Origin: Dehalococcoidia bacterium
GTDB taxonomy: Bacteria; Chloroflexota; Dehalococcoidia; SHXV01
DNA: 57,068 nucleotides
Assembly: GCA_009693105.1 (NCBI GenBank)
Contig: SHXV01000003.1
Location: 1-57,068, forward strand
Direction: 5' to 3'
Under the pieces are notes generated by a model. That model saw only the letters and a list, made by a program, of their open reading frames with translations. It did no database searches and was not told where the DNA came from. The position numbers and the translations under genes are program-made. Every line of letters starts with the position of its first letter. Position 1 is the stretch's first letter. Below, piece by piece: positions 1 to 7,206 of this stretch.

Positions 1-201
1 GGCATCGCCGAGCGCCACATCATCGCGACGATGCCGCCGTGGGTGGAGTATGAACTGACACCACGCGGTCACGAACTGGCGAGGACGCTGGACAAGATCA
101 AGGAGTGGGGGCGCCGCAACCTGGCTTCGGACGAAGTTTTGACGGCGGTGCTCACAGGCTCCTATACTGCCCCTCAAAGCGCGGTCGTCGCTATCGACTA
201 G
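1..201 (+). CDS. HxlR-type transcriptional regulator, C-terminal part
   Basis: The frame is open from the first base of the window and ends at a TAG at 199-201, so only the last 66 residues are seen. They contain VEYELTPRGHELA followed by IKEWGRRNL, the typical wing and dimerisation helix of the HxlR winged-helix family, which often responds to redox or electrophile stress. The N-terminal helix-turn-helix and any sensing cysteine lie outside the window. The ferredoxin gene starts 13 bases downstream on the same strand, so the two are probably co-transcribed. The family call rests on this short segment only. Confidence 0.7.
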   Translation, partial: GIAERHIIATMPPWVEYELTPRGHELARTLDKIKEWGRRNLASDEVLTAVLTGSYTAPQSAVVAID

Positions 202-214
202 GGAGGGAAGGCCC

Positions 215-712
215 GTGGCGTACACCATCATCGACGTATGCATCGGCTGTACGGCTTGCATCAAGCGCTGTCCCACAAGCGCCATCAGCGGCGCCCGCAA
301 CGAAGTCCACGTCATCGACCCGGATCTCTGCATCGACTGCGGCGCCTGCGGCGCGGTGTGTCCGCCGGAGGCCATCCTTGATGATGAAGGCGACCTGTGC
401 AAGGCGTTTGTGCGCAAGGAGTGGCCGGTGGCGCTGGTGGTGGAAGAGAACTGCATCGGCAGCGGCTGCGAGATCTGCATCAACGTCTGTCCGTTTGAGG
501 CGCTGAGCCTTGTGCCCGCTGCCCGCAGTGACGACTTCTTCGGTGTCGCCAGCGTCGATCCGCGGAAGTGCACCGGCTGTCGCCTGTGCGAGGACAGCTG
601 CGGCTGGAGCGCCATCTACATCGATCCGCCCCGGGAGATGATGAAGAAGGACCGCCACCCGCAGGAGCTATCGCGCGCGGCGAAGGCGGCGGCGGCAAAG
701 GCCGCGCGCTAA
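215..712 (+). CDS. Ferredoxin-like protein with four [4Fe-4S] motifs
   Basis: This 165-residue protein has four cysteine quartets. Cys9/12/15/19, Cys39/42/45/49 and Cys119/122/125/129 are C-x2-C-x2-C-x3-C. Cys80/85/88/92 has a widened first gap, C-x4-C. Three of the four end in CP. It should carry up to four [4Fe-4S] clusters and shuttle electrons in the cytoplasm; the partner oxidoreductase is not in the window. The tail is a basic Ala/Lys-rich stretch. GTG is taken as the start because GGAGGGAAGG lies directly upstream. It follows the HxlR-type gene by 13 bases, and a strong hairpin terminator follows. A subunit of a larger oxidoreductase is possible but no such gene is adjacent. Confidence 0.85.
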   Translation: MAYTIIDVCIGCTACIKRCPTSAISGARNEVHVIDPDLCIDCGACGAVCPPEAILDDEGDLCKAFVRKEWPVALVVEENCIGSGCEICINVCPFEALSLVPAARSDDFFGVASVDPRKCTGCRLCEDSCGWSAIYIDPPREMMKKDRHPQELSRAAKAAAAKAAR

Positions 713-738
713 CTGCGGACAACGAATATGGATAGAGG

Positions 739-760
739 GGCCCCGCCGCTTGGCGGGGCC
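739..760. terminator. Bidirectional hairpin terminator
   Basis: A perfect 9-bp stem, GGCCCCGCC and GGCGGGGCC, with a GCTT loop lies between the converging ferredoxin gene (+) and the ABC transporter binding-protein gene (-). There is no long T-tract on either side, but the position between two converging stops fits a shared terminator. Confidence 0.75.
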
Positions 761-769
761 TTCGTGCGC

Positions 770-1819
770 TTAGTTCCGTCCCCGCGCCCTGCGCAGCGGC
801 CCGGCATCGAAGGCGCTGCCTATGTCATCGATGTTGCTGTTGAGGGCGCCGTACTTCAGGAGCGTGTCATAGAGCGCCCGCCACTGCTCCCGGGTCATCC
901 AGCCGATGCCGCCGTCCGGCGCCGCGCCTATACCGGCCGCCGCCAGCTCCGTGTCCAGCATGTAGCGCTGGTGGGCGCGCTCTTCCTGCGGCGCGTACTT
1001 CATGACGATGTCCACCGCCTCATCCGGGCGCGCCTTCGCGTATTCGATGCCGCGCAGGGCGGCGCGCAGGAAGCGGGCCAGCACGTCCGGGTGGTCGCGC
1101 AAGTACTCCTCTGATGTGGCATAGGTCAGGCCGAGCGTGGGCACACCGTAATCGGACGCCTTGAACACGTTTACTTCCTTGCCCAGCGTCCGCCGGACGA
1201 TGTCCGGTTCATTGGAGAGGAACACGGGGTAGACATCGACGAGCCCTTCGATGAGCAGCTGGGGGGGCTGGAAGCCGATGTTCGTCGTCTTCACGGCGTC
1301 CGCCTTCAGGCCGGCGATCTCCAAGATGGCGGCCAGTTCCGGCGGCGCCGTGTTGCGGTAGCCTATGCGCTTGCCCGCCCAGTCCTGGGGTCGGGCGATG
1401 CCGGACTCCCGCAGGCTGATCCAGCCCTGCTGCCCCTCCTGGCCGATGAGGGCGATGGCGACGACGGGTAGCTTCGCCTCCGCCCGCCGTTGCAGCAGGG
1501 TGGGGGCATCTGCTGTGGTGACCTGGGCCCGCCCCTGCACCGTCAGGGTGAGGGCGGAACCGCTGGTCAGGTGCTGGATATTGACGATGAGCCGCTCCTC
1601 GGCGAAGTAGCCCTTCTCCTGAGCGACGTAGACGCCGACGAAGGGGAGGTTCGCCTGGGGCCGGAAGGCGGCGAGGAAGGTGAGGCTGGTCGGCTCCGGC
1701 GCGGGGGGCATTGCCGTCGCCGGACCCGGGGCGGCGTCATCGCCCCCTCCGCAGGAAGCGGCCAGGAGGGCGTACATCGCCAGGGCGAGGGCGGCGCCGC
1801 GTCTAGGGAAGATACGCAT
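770..1819 (-). CDS. ABC transporter substrate-binding lipoprotein, NMT1/THI5-like
   Basis: This predicted lipoprotein of 349 residues binds the substrate of the adjacent ABC importer outside the membrane. The N-terminus is a lipoprotein signal (basic MRIFPRR, hydrophobic core, lipobox LAAS-Cys23, then GGGDD). The mature part has the NMT1-type pattern: FVGVYVAQEKGYFAEE near residue 60, WAGKRIGYRN in the middle, and a C-terminal helical lobe. NMT1 relatives carry pyrimidine precursors, sulfonates, nitrate or aromatics; no thiamine gene or TPP riboswitch is nearby, so the ligand is open. I start at 1819 rather than at an upstream Met because this Met begins the signal peptide. The gene overlaps the permease by 17 bases and is last in the operon. 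Confidence 0.85.
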   Translation of the reverse strand: MRIFPRRGAALALAMYALLAASCGGGDDAAPGPATAMPPAPEPTSLTFLAAFRPQANLPFVGVYVAQEKGYFAEERLIVNIQHLTSGSALTLTVQGRAQVTTADAPTLLQRRAEAKLPVVAIALIGQEGQQGWISLRESGIARPQDWAGKRIGYRNTAPPELAAILEIAGLKADAVKTTNIGFQPPQLLIEGLVDVYPVFLSNEPDIVRRTLGKEVNVFKASDYGVPTLGLTYATSEEYLRDHPDVLARFLRAALRGIEYAKARPDEAVDIVMKYAPQEERAHQRYMLDTELAAAGIGAAPDGGIGWMTREQWRALYDTLLKYGALNSNIDDIGSAFDAGPLRRARGRN

Positions 1820-2657
1820 CGTGCCACGACAGGATACGGCGCTCCAAGAGAAGGATGGCCGCATTGAGGATCGCTCCGATGAACGTCAGCGTGATGATGC
1901 CGGCAAACACCGTGGCGGTGTCCAGGTTGCTGTTCGCCACAGCGATGACGTGGCCGATGCCGCGGTCGGCGCCCGACCACTCCGCGACCACCGCCCCGAT
2001 GACGCAGAGGAGGGCGGAGACACGCAGCGCGGCGAAGAGGTAGGGAAGGGCGAAGGGGAGCCGCAGCCGCCACAGCACCTCCGCCGTGCTGGCGTGAATC
2101 GAGCGGAACACGGCGTGGGCGTCCGGCGGGACGGCGCGGAGTCCGGTGACGGTGTTCACCAGCATGGGGAAGAAGGCGATAAGGGCGGCAATAAAGACCT
2201 TCGGCATGGTTCCGAATCCAAACCACAGCACAAAGAGCGGCGCCCAGACAACAACCGGGGTCACCTTCAGCATGATGGCGAGCGGATACAGCCCGCGCTC
2301 CAGGAAGCGGGAGTGGGCCATGGCTACGGCGAGTAGGAGCGCCCCCAGCGTGCCGATGAGCAGCCCGACCAGCGCTTCGCCCAGGGTGACGTAGCCCTGC
2401 TCCAGGAAGAACTGCCAGCGCTCCAGCAGGCGCTCCAGCACGAGGCCCGGCGGCGGGACGAGCCAGATGGGGACATCGCGCAGGCGGACCCAGGCGTCCC
2501 AGAGGAGCAACACCAGCCCCCCCAGAGTGACCGGAGGGAGCAGGGAAGCGGCGACACGCCGGACCACGCGGTACGCCGCCACGAGGGAGCGCGCGAGTTC
2601 CCGCGCCTGCCGCCGGGCGACCGGGGCCCGCACCTGCTCCCCACGCGCCGTGCTCAC
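1803..2657 (-). CDS. ABC transporter permease, SsuC/TauC/ThiX type
   Basis: This 284-residue inner-membrane protein has about six hydrophobic helices after a basic cytoplasmic N-terminus. Helix-rich segments include VTLGGLVLLLW, LVGLLIGTLGALLLAVA, VVVWAPLFVLWFGFG and VIGAVVAEWSG. The EAA-type loop that docks on the ATPase is seen as RSIHASTAEVLWRLRLPFALP near residues 188-208. It overlaps the ATPase gene by four bases (ATGA) and the binding-protein gene by 17, so the three are translationally coupled. It forms the membrane channel of the importer. Confidence 0.88.
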   Translation of the reverse strand: MSTARGEQVRAPVARRQARELARSLVAAYRVVRRVAASLLPPVTLGGLVLLLWDAWVRLRDVPIWLVPPPGLVLERLLERWQFFLEQGYVTLGEALVGLLIGTLGALLLAVAMAHSRFLERGLYPLAIMLKVTPVVVWAPLFVLWFGFGTMPKVFIAALIAFFPMLVNTVTGLRAVPPDAHAVFRSIHASTAEVLWRLRLPFALPYLFAALRVSALLCVIGAVVAEWSGADRGIGHVIAVANSNLDTATVFAGIITLTFIGAILNAAILLLERRILSWHDAYLP

Positions 2658-3457
2658 AGCAGCGCCCGCAATCGATCGACGAGGTCGAGGAAGGGCAGGG
2701 AGCGCTCATCTTCATGACGGCGGGGCCGGGGCAGATCGATCGGCACGTCTGCGCGGAGCTGGCCCGGCGTTCCCGCGAGGACGATGACGCGATCGGACAG
2801 GGCGACGGCCTCCCGCACGCTGTGAGTGACGAAGAGGACGGTGGCCTGTCGCCGCTCCCAGATGCGCAGCAGCTCATAGCGCATCGCCTCCCGCGTGATC
2901 TCGTCCAGCGCGGCGAAAGGCTCGTCCATAAGGAGCAGCGCCGGCTCCAGGGCGAAGGCGCGGGCAAGGGCGGCGCGCTGGCGCATGCCGCCGGAGAGCT
3001 GGTGCGGGCGCATCTCCGCCGCATCGGACAGCCCCACACTGGTGAGCAGGGCGTCGGTGTCGATGGTCCGCGGGCCGTGCCGCCGGTTCACCCGGGCCAT
3101 CAGCTCGATGTTGCCGCGAACGTTCAGCCACGGCAGGAGCGCCGGGTCCTGGAACACGGAGCCGATCCGCTTGTGCAGCCGCGCCTCATCGGGAGCGGCG
3201 CCGTCAATGCTGACCGCGCCCAACGTGGGGGGCAGCAGCCCCCCGGCGATGCGCAGCAGGGTCGACTTGCCGCAGCCCGTCGGCCCGATGATGGAGACGA
3301 ACTCGCCGGACCGCAGCGCCAGGTCGATGCCGGCGAGCGCGGACACGGAGCGCGGCGCGGGGCCGTAGGCGTGGGAGACGCCACGAATCGCCAGCAGCGC
3401 GCCCGTACGGGCGAGGGCGGGATCAGGTGGGGGAAGGAGTGCGGTCATCGTGGGCAA
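2654..3457 (-). CDS. ABC transporter ATP-binding protein, SsuB/TauB type
   Basis: This 267-residue ATPase powers the import system encoded with it. Walker A is GPTGCGKST (residues 58-66), the Q-loop is VFQDPALLPWLNV, the signature is LSGGMRQR, Walker B and D-loop read LLLMDEPFAALDE, and the switch is FVTHSVREA. The LPW after the Q-loop and the short length are typical of nitrate/sulfonate/pyrimidine importers. It is the first of the three transporter genes and begins 31 bases after the pseudouridine synthase gene, so read-through from that gene is likely. Met4 is an alternative start. Confidence 0.92.
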   Translation of the reverse strand: MPTMTALLPPPDPALARTGALLAIRGVSHAYGPAPRSVSALAGIDLALRSGEFVSIIGPTGCGKSTLLRIAGGLLPPTLGAVSIDGAAPDEARLHKRIGSVFQDPALLPWLNVRGNIELMARVNRRHGPRTIDTDALLTSVGLSDAAEMRPHQLSGGMRQRAALARAFALEPALLLMDEPFAALDEITREAMRYELLRIWERRQATVLFVTHSVREAVALSDRVIVLAGTPGQLRADVPIDLPRPRRHEDERSLPFLDLVDRLRALL

Positions 3458-3488
3458 TTGTACGCGCCGCGCTCAGACGGCGGCAAAC

Positions 3489-4295
3489 TCAGGTGCGTCT
3501 GCCGGTGGTTGCCCGGGGGCGCGGCTGTGAGCGTGGCTCCGGGGCAGGCTCCGGCTCGATGCTGATCTCGCTGAGCGACCGCAACTCGCCCGGGGTAAGC
3601 GGTCGCCATTCACCTGGGGGGAGGTCGCCCAGCCGGACGGGGCCGATGCGAACGCGCCGCAGCCGCAGCACCGGGTGGCCGATGGCCATGCACATGCGCC
3701 GGATCTGGCGGTTCCGTCCCTCCCGCAGGCCGATGCGAAGCCAGCTGCCGCCGCCCTCCCGCACCACCTGGCGCTTGTCCACCGGGCGGACGAAGGCGTC
3801 CGCGGTCCTGCGGTCGTTGAGGACGACGCCGCCGTAGCGGAGCCGATCGAGCGCGGCCTCATCTGGCACGCCCTCCACCATCACCAGGTATTCGCGCTGG
3901 GCGCCGTGGCCCGGATGGGTGAGCCGCTGGGCCAGGTCGCCGTCGTTGGTCATCAGCAGCAGCCCCTCGCTGTCCAGATCGAGCCGCCCCACGGGGAAGA
4001 GACGGGGCAGCGAATCGGGCAGCAGATCAAGCACAGTGGGGCGGCCACGCTCATCGCTCATGGTGGTCACGTAGCCCACGGGCTTGTTCAGGGCGATGGT
4101 GGTGCGCTTCTTCGGCAGCGCTACGGGCTTGCCGTCCACGCGGATGTCGTCGCGCTCCGGATCGGCGCGGGAGCCCAACTCACGCACGGGCTCGCCGTTC
4201 ACGGATATGCGCCCGGCCACGATCATCACCTCCGCGTCGCGACGGGAGGCGATGCCGGCGGAGGAAAGGATCTTCTGCAACCGTTCTACGGGCAT
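3489..4295 (-). CDS. 16S/23S rRNA pseudouridine synthase, RsuA/RluB family
   Basis: This enzyme isomerises a uridine in rRNA. The N-terminus is an S4 RNA-binding domain (VERLQKILSSAGIASRRDAE), and the catalytic segment GRLDLDSEGLLLMTNDG contains the essential Asp of the family. The later segment GRNRQIRRMCMAIGHPVLRL is also conserved. I start at 4295, giving 268 residues, because GAGGTG lies four bases before this ATG; an upstream in-frame ATG at 4319 lacks a good ribosome site. The target base cannot be told from sequence alone, since RluB, RluE, RluF and RsuA share this architecture. It leads the ABC transporter cluster. Confidence 0.9.
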   Translation of the reverse strand: MPVERLQKILSSAGIASRRDAEVMIVAGRISVNGEPVRELGSRADPERDDIRVDGKPVALPKKRTTIALNKPVGYVTTMSDERGRPTVLDLLPDSLPRLFPVGRLDLDSEGLLLMTNDGDLAQRLTHPGHGAQREYLVMVEGVPDEAALDRLRYGGVVLNDRRTADAFVRPVDKRQVVREGGGSWLRIGLREGRNRQIRRMCMAIGHPVLRLRRVRIGPVRLGDLPPGEWRPLTPGELRSLSEISIEPEPAPEPRSQPRPRATTGRRT

Positions 4296-4343
4296 GGGGC
4301 ACCTCGTTACCGCTTTCATCGTAACAGTCGCGTCCCCGGAACG

Positions 4344-5628
4344 CTAAAGGCGGGGGCGACGGAGTGCGAAGAGCGCCAGCAGCGGCGTCGCGAGCACCGC
4401 GACCAGGGAGAGCAGCAGCGCTACCGTGCGGGTGCATTCCGAGGAGGCGGCCACAAGCGCGAATCCTTCGCCGAGGGTGGGACGGCTGTTCTCCACGAAG
4501 TCGTCCGGGCGGTCGCGGTTGAGACCGGCGGTGCGACGCTCTAGGCTATGGCCGGCGGGAACGGCCCCGCGCTGGAAGATGCCATCGGCCACGCCCCAGG
4601 CGACGACATCGACGGCGTTGCCACCGGCGTCCATGATCTGCGCTACGCCGTTCTGCCGCGCGGGGGTCAACGACGCCGTGGGGGGGCCAGCGGTTGCCGC
4701 AACATGGGGTAGGTGTGGACAAAGGCTTCGCTGGGGGCGAGCACGACGAATCCGTGGGCGGGGATGACCACCGGCGGCAGGGGATAGCGCGTGATCCCGG
4801 CCCTGAGCACCCAGCCATCGAGCAGGACCGAGGTGGCGCCCGCGTTGTACAGCTCCACCCAGTCCGCTCCCCTCGCGCCATTGCCGGCGAACGCTGCCGA
4901 CAAGGAAACGGGCGCGCGCAAGTCCGGGAGTCGGCTCCGGCGTCGCGACCGCTCCTAGGCGCGGGGTAACGACCACCGGGGCTGGAGCGGCGCGCTGAAC
5001 GGGAGCGAGGCAACGACCGCAGGAAACGTGCGCTGAACTGGTGGAGCGTTCTTTTCGGGGCCGTCGACGCCTCCCGGGTCGGCGGAAGGAGGCGGATCGG
5101 CCACGGCGCGGATGGTCAAGCCCGCGAACACCGCCTCAGCATTGGAAGGACCCTGCGCGAGCAAGTAGACGCGCAGGCTACGCGCATTTCCCGGCACCGC
5201 AAGGGGCCGGTGGCGAGCGTTAGGGGGTAGCGCCGAAGGGCGCCCGCGCCCTTTCCGCCCCGTCAATGGAGTCGAACGGGGCGCCGCTGCCGTCGTCGGT
5301 AGCGGCCAGGTGACGAGGAGCGCCGCCGTCGCAGCGCCGCCGCTCTGTACGCCCACGTCGTACCCGGCGGCCTGCACCGGGATCGATTGAACCAGCCAGT
5401 TCATCCCCAGGGCGCCGACATGAAGGGCGCCGCCGGGGCGGGCATCCATGCGCACACCACCGGTAAAGGCGACCCAGCCGGCGGCATGCCGTCGACCGTC
5501 TCCGTAAACGCGGCGTTATGGAGCAGCGGAGCCTGGGAGGCAGGCGTCTCCGCGCGGCTCACTAACGCCCGCGCGATCAACGCGGCGGAGAGTGCGGCGA
5601 GGAAAAGGGCGGAGCGCAAACGGACCAT
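4344..5628 (-). pseudogene. Broken secreted lamin-tail-domain protein
   Basis: The gene can be read only by changing frame several times. From 5628 there is a signal peptide (MVRLRSALFLAALSAALIA) and the mature start. The text then moves frame near 5460 (ALGMNWLVQSIPVQAAGYDV), again near 4976 (VVTPRLGAVATPEPTP), back near 4930 (DWVELYNAGATSVLLDGW, the core of a lamin-tail domain), and again near 4680 (QIMDAGGNAVDVVAW, then DRPDDFVENSRPTLG). It ends in a transmembrane helix and RRPRL, a possible surface anchor. A run of seven G at the 4680 junction suggests indel slippage. Whether it is genomic decay or assembly error cannot be decided here. The family usually acts at the cell surface. Confidence 0.65.
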
Positions 5629-5695
5629 TGCCGGGGCAGCATACGCCCGTGACGGCGGCCCTCAAGCCGCTTCAGGTGTTGTCCGGGTAGCGCCG

Positions 5696-6967
5696 TCACA
5701 CTCGCGAAGTCAGTCGCAGGAAGGCGTACCCCAGCGCCCCGGCAATGACCGATGCGGCAAGCACCCCGATCCTAGCAGCGGAGGTGAGCGAGTCATCCTC
5801 ATACGCCAGGCCGGTGATGAAGAGGGACACGGAAAAGCCCATGCCAGCGATGATCGATACTCCCCAGATGTGCGTCCATTCGGTGTTGCGGGGGAGGGAT
5901 CCCAGCCGGAGCCGGACCATGAGCCACGTGGCCGCGCTCACGCCGACCACCTTGCCGGCGAGCAGCCCGATCACGATGCCGAGCGTGACGGGGCTCCTCA
6001 GCGCGTCATCGATCGCCTGTCGAGAGAGCACGATGCCCGCGTTAGCGAGAGCGAAGAGGGGGAGCACGACATAACTTGACCATGGATGGACCAGCCGCTC
6101 CAGGTGCTCCATGGGGGACTCCGTGGCTTCGCCGAGCGTGGCCAGGTCCGCCAGCACTGCATGGGAATCGTCATGGTCATCCTTCTCCATCACCGACTGG
6201 AAGCGGCGAAGCAGACCGGGCGCGGCGTTCAACAGGCCGCGGCTGCTGGAGTAACGCTGAGACGGCGTGAGCGCGCCGAGGACCACCCCGGCGACGGTGG
6301 CATGAACCCCCATCTTGAACACAGCGACCCAGAGGAGCACGCCCACGACCACGTAGGCGTTGTAGCTCCGCACGCCGGCCCGGTTCATCGCGACGATGGC
6401 GACGATGATGGCAAGGACGAACCCGGCCGAGCTCAGCGCCAGGTCCTCCGTGTAGAAGAACGCGATGATGGCGATTGCCCCAAGGTCGTCCACCACGGCG
6501 ATCGTGAGCAGGAACACGCGCAGCTCGACGGGCACGCGCCGCCCGAGCAACGCGAGCACGCCGAGGGCGAAGGCGATGTCCGTCGCCATCGGGATGCCCC
6601 ATCCCCCTTCGCCCTCACCGCCGCCGTTGAAGAGCAGGAAGAACAGGGCTGGCGCCACCATGCCGCCGGCGGCGGCGGCGATGGGCAGGGCGCACCGGCG
6701 GCGATCGGCGAGCTCGCCGTAGAGGAACTCCCTTTTGATTTCGAGCGCAACGACGAAGAAAAAGATGGCCATCAGCCCGTCGTTGACCCAGTGCCCCAGG
6801 TCCTCCGAGATCGTTAGCGGGCCTGCCTCCAAAGAGACATGGGCTTGCCACAGGTCGAAGTAGGACGAAGACCACGGCGAGTTGGCCCAGAGTATCGCAA
6901 TGATTGCGGCGGTGAGCAGCAGGAGGCCGCCAAAGGACTCCGTGCGGATAAAGGTCTGAACGGGCAC
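5696..6967 (-). CDS. nhaA: Na+/H+ antiporter NhaA
   Basis: This 423-residue polytopic protein exchanges internal Na+ for external H+. Diagnostic segments are FFFVVALEIKREF, the TDIAFALGVLALLG helix, and VVDDLGAIAIIAFFY, whose adjacent Asp pair is the ion-binding site in NhaA. About twelve hydrophobic helices are seen, ending in LGYAFLRLTSRV. The length matches the family. The gene stands alone between the broken lamin-tail gene and acnA, divergent from acnA with 239 bases between their starts. A second cation antiporter 4 kb away is degraded, so NhaA may be the main working antiporter of this stretch. Confidence 0.95.
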   Translation of the reverse strand: MPVQTFIRTESFGGLLLLTAAIIAILWANSPWSSSYFDLWQAHVSLEAGPLTISEDLGHWVNDGLMAIFFFVVALEIKREFLYGELADRRRCALPIAAAAGGMVAPALFFLLFNGGGEGEGGWGIPMATDIAFALGVLALLGRRVPVELRVFLLTIAVVDDLGAIAIIAFFYTEDLALSSAGFVLAIIVAIVAMNRAGVRSYNAYVVVGVLLWVAVFKMGVHATVAGVVLGALTPSQRYSSSRGLLNAAPGLLRRFQSVMEKDDHDDSHAVLADLATLGEATESPMEHLERLVHPWSSYVVLPLFALANAGIVLSRQAIDDALRSPVTLGIVIGLLAGKVVGVSAATWLMVRLRLGSLPRNTEWTHIWGVSIIAGMGFSVSLFITGLAYEDDSLTSAARIGVLAASVIAGALGYAFLRLTSRV

Positions 6968-7206
6968 GATCAGTCGTGTCCGGACAGAGGAACGCCCCGC
7001 GCGCAGGATGACGAGCCGGACGAACTTCAGAATCGCCTCGCTTCTGTCACGGAGCAGGGGTGCGCCGCGCGCCCGGAATGCTCCAGTCTCCGGCCATCCT
7101 AACAGACGGCGCCTCCCGTGGTGGTCTCCATCGGGCGGGTTGGATTCGTGCTATCCTTGCTGGAGGACAGACCGTACACGTATTTCCACGAAAGAAGGCA
7201 AGGATA

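Noticed and set aside
1567-3039. A 490-residue open frame on the minus strand over the permease and ATPase genes
   Set aside because: It is rich in Arg, Pro and Ser without domains, and lies over two genes with complete motifs. High GC keeps alternative frames open.
770-3457. TPP riboswitch or thiamine link for the NMT1 transporter
   Set aside because: There is only a 31-base gap before the ATPase gene and no thiamine gene near.
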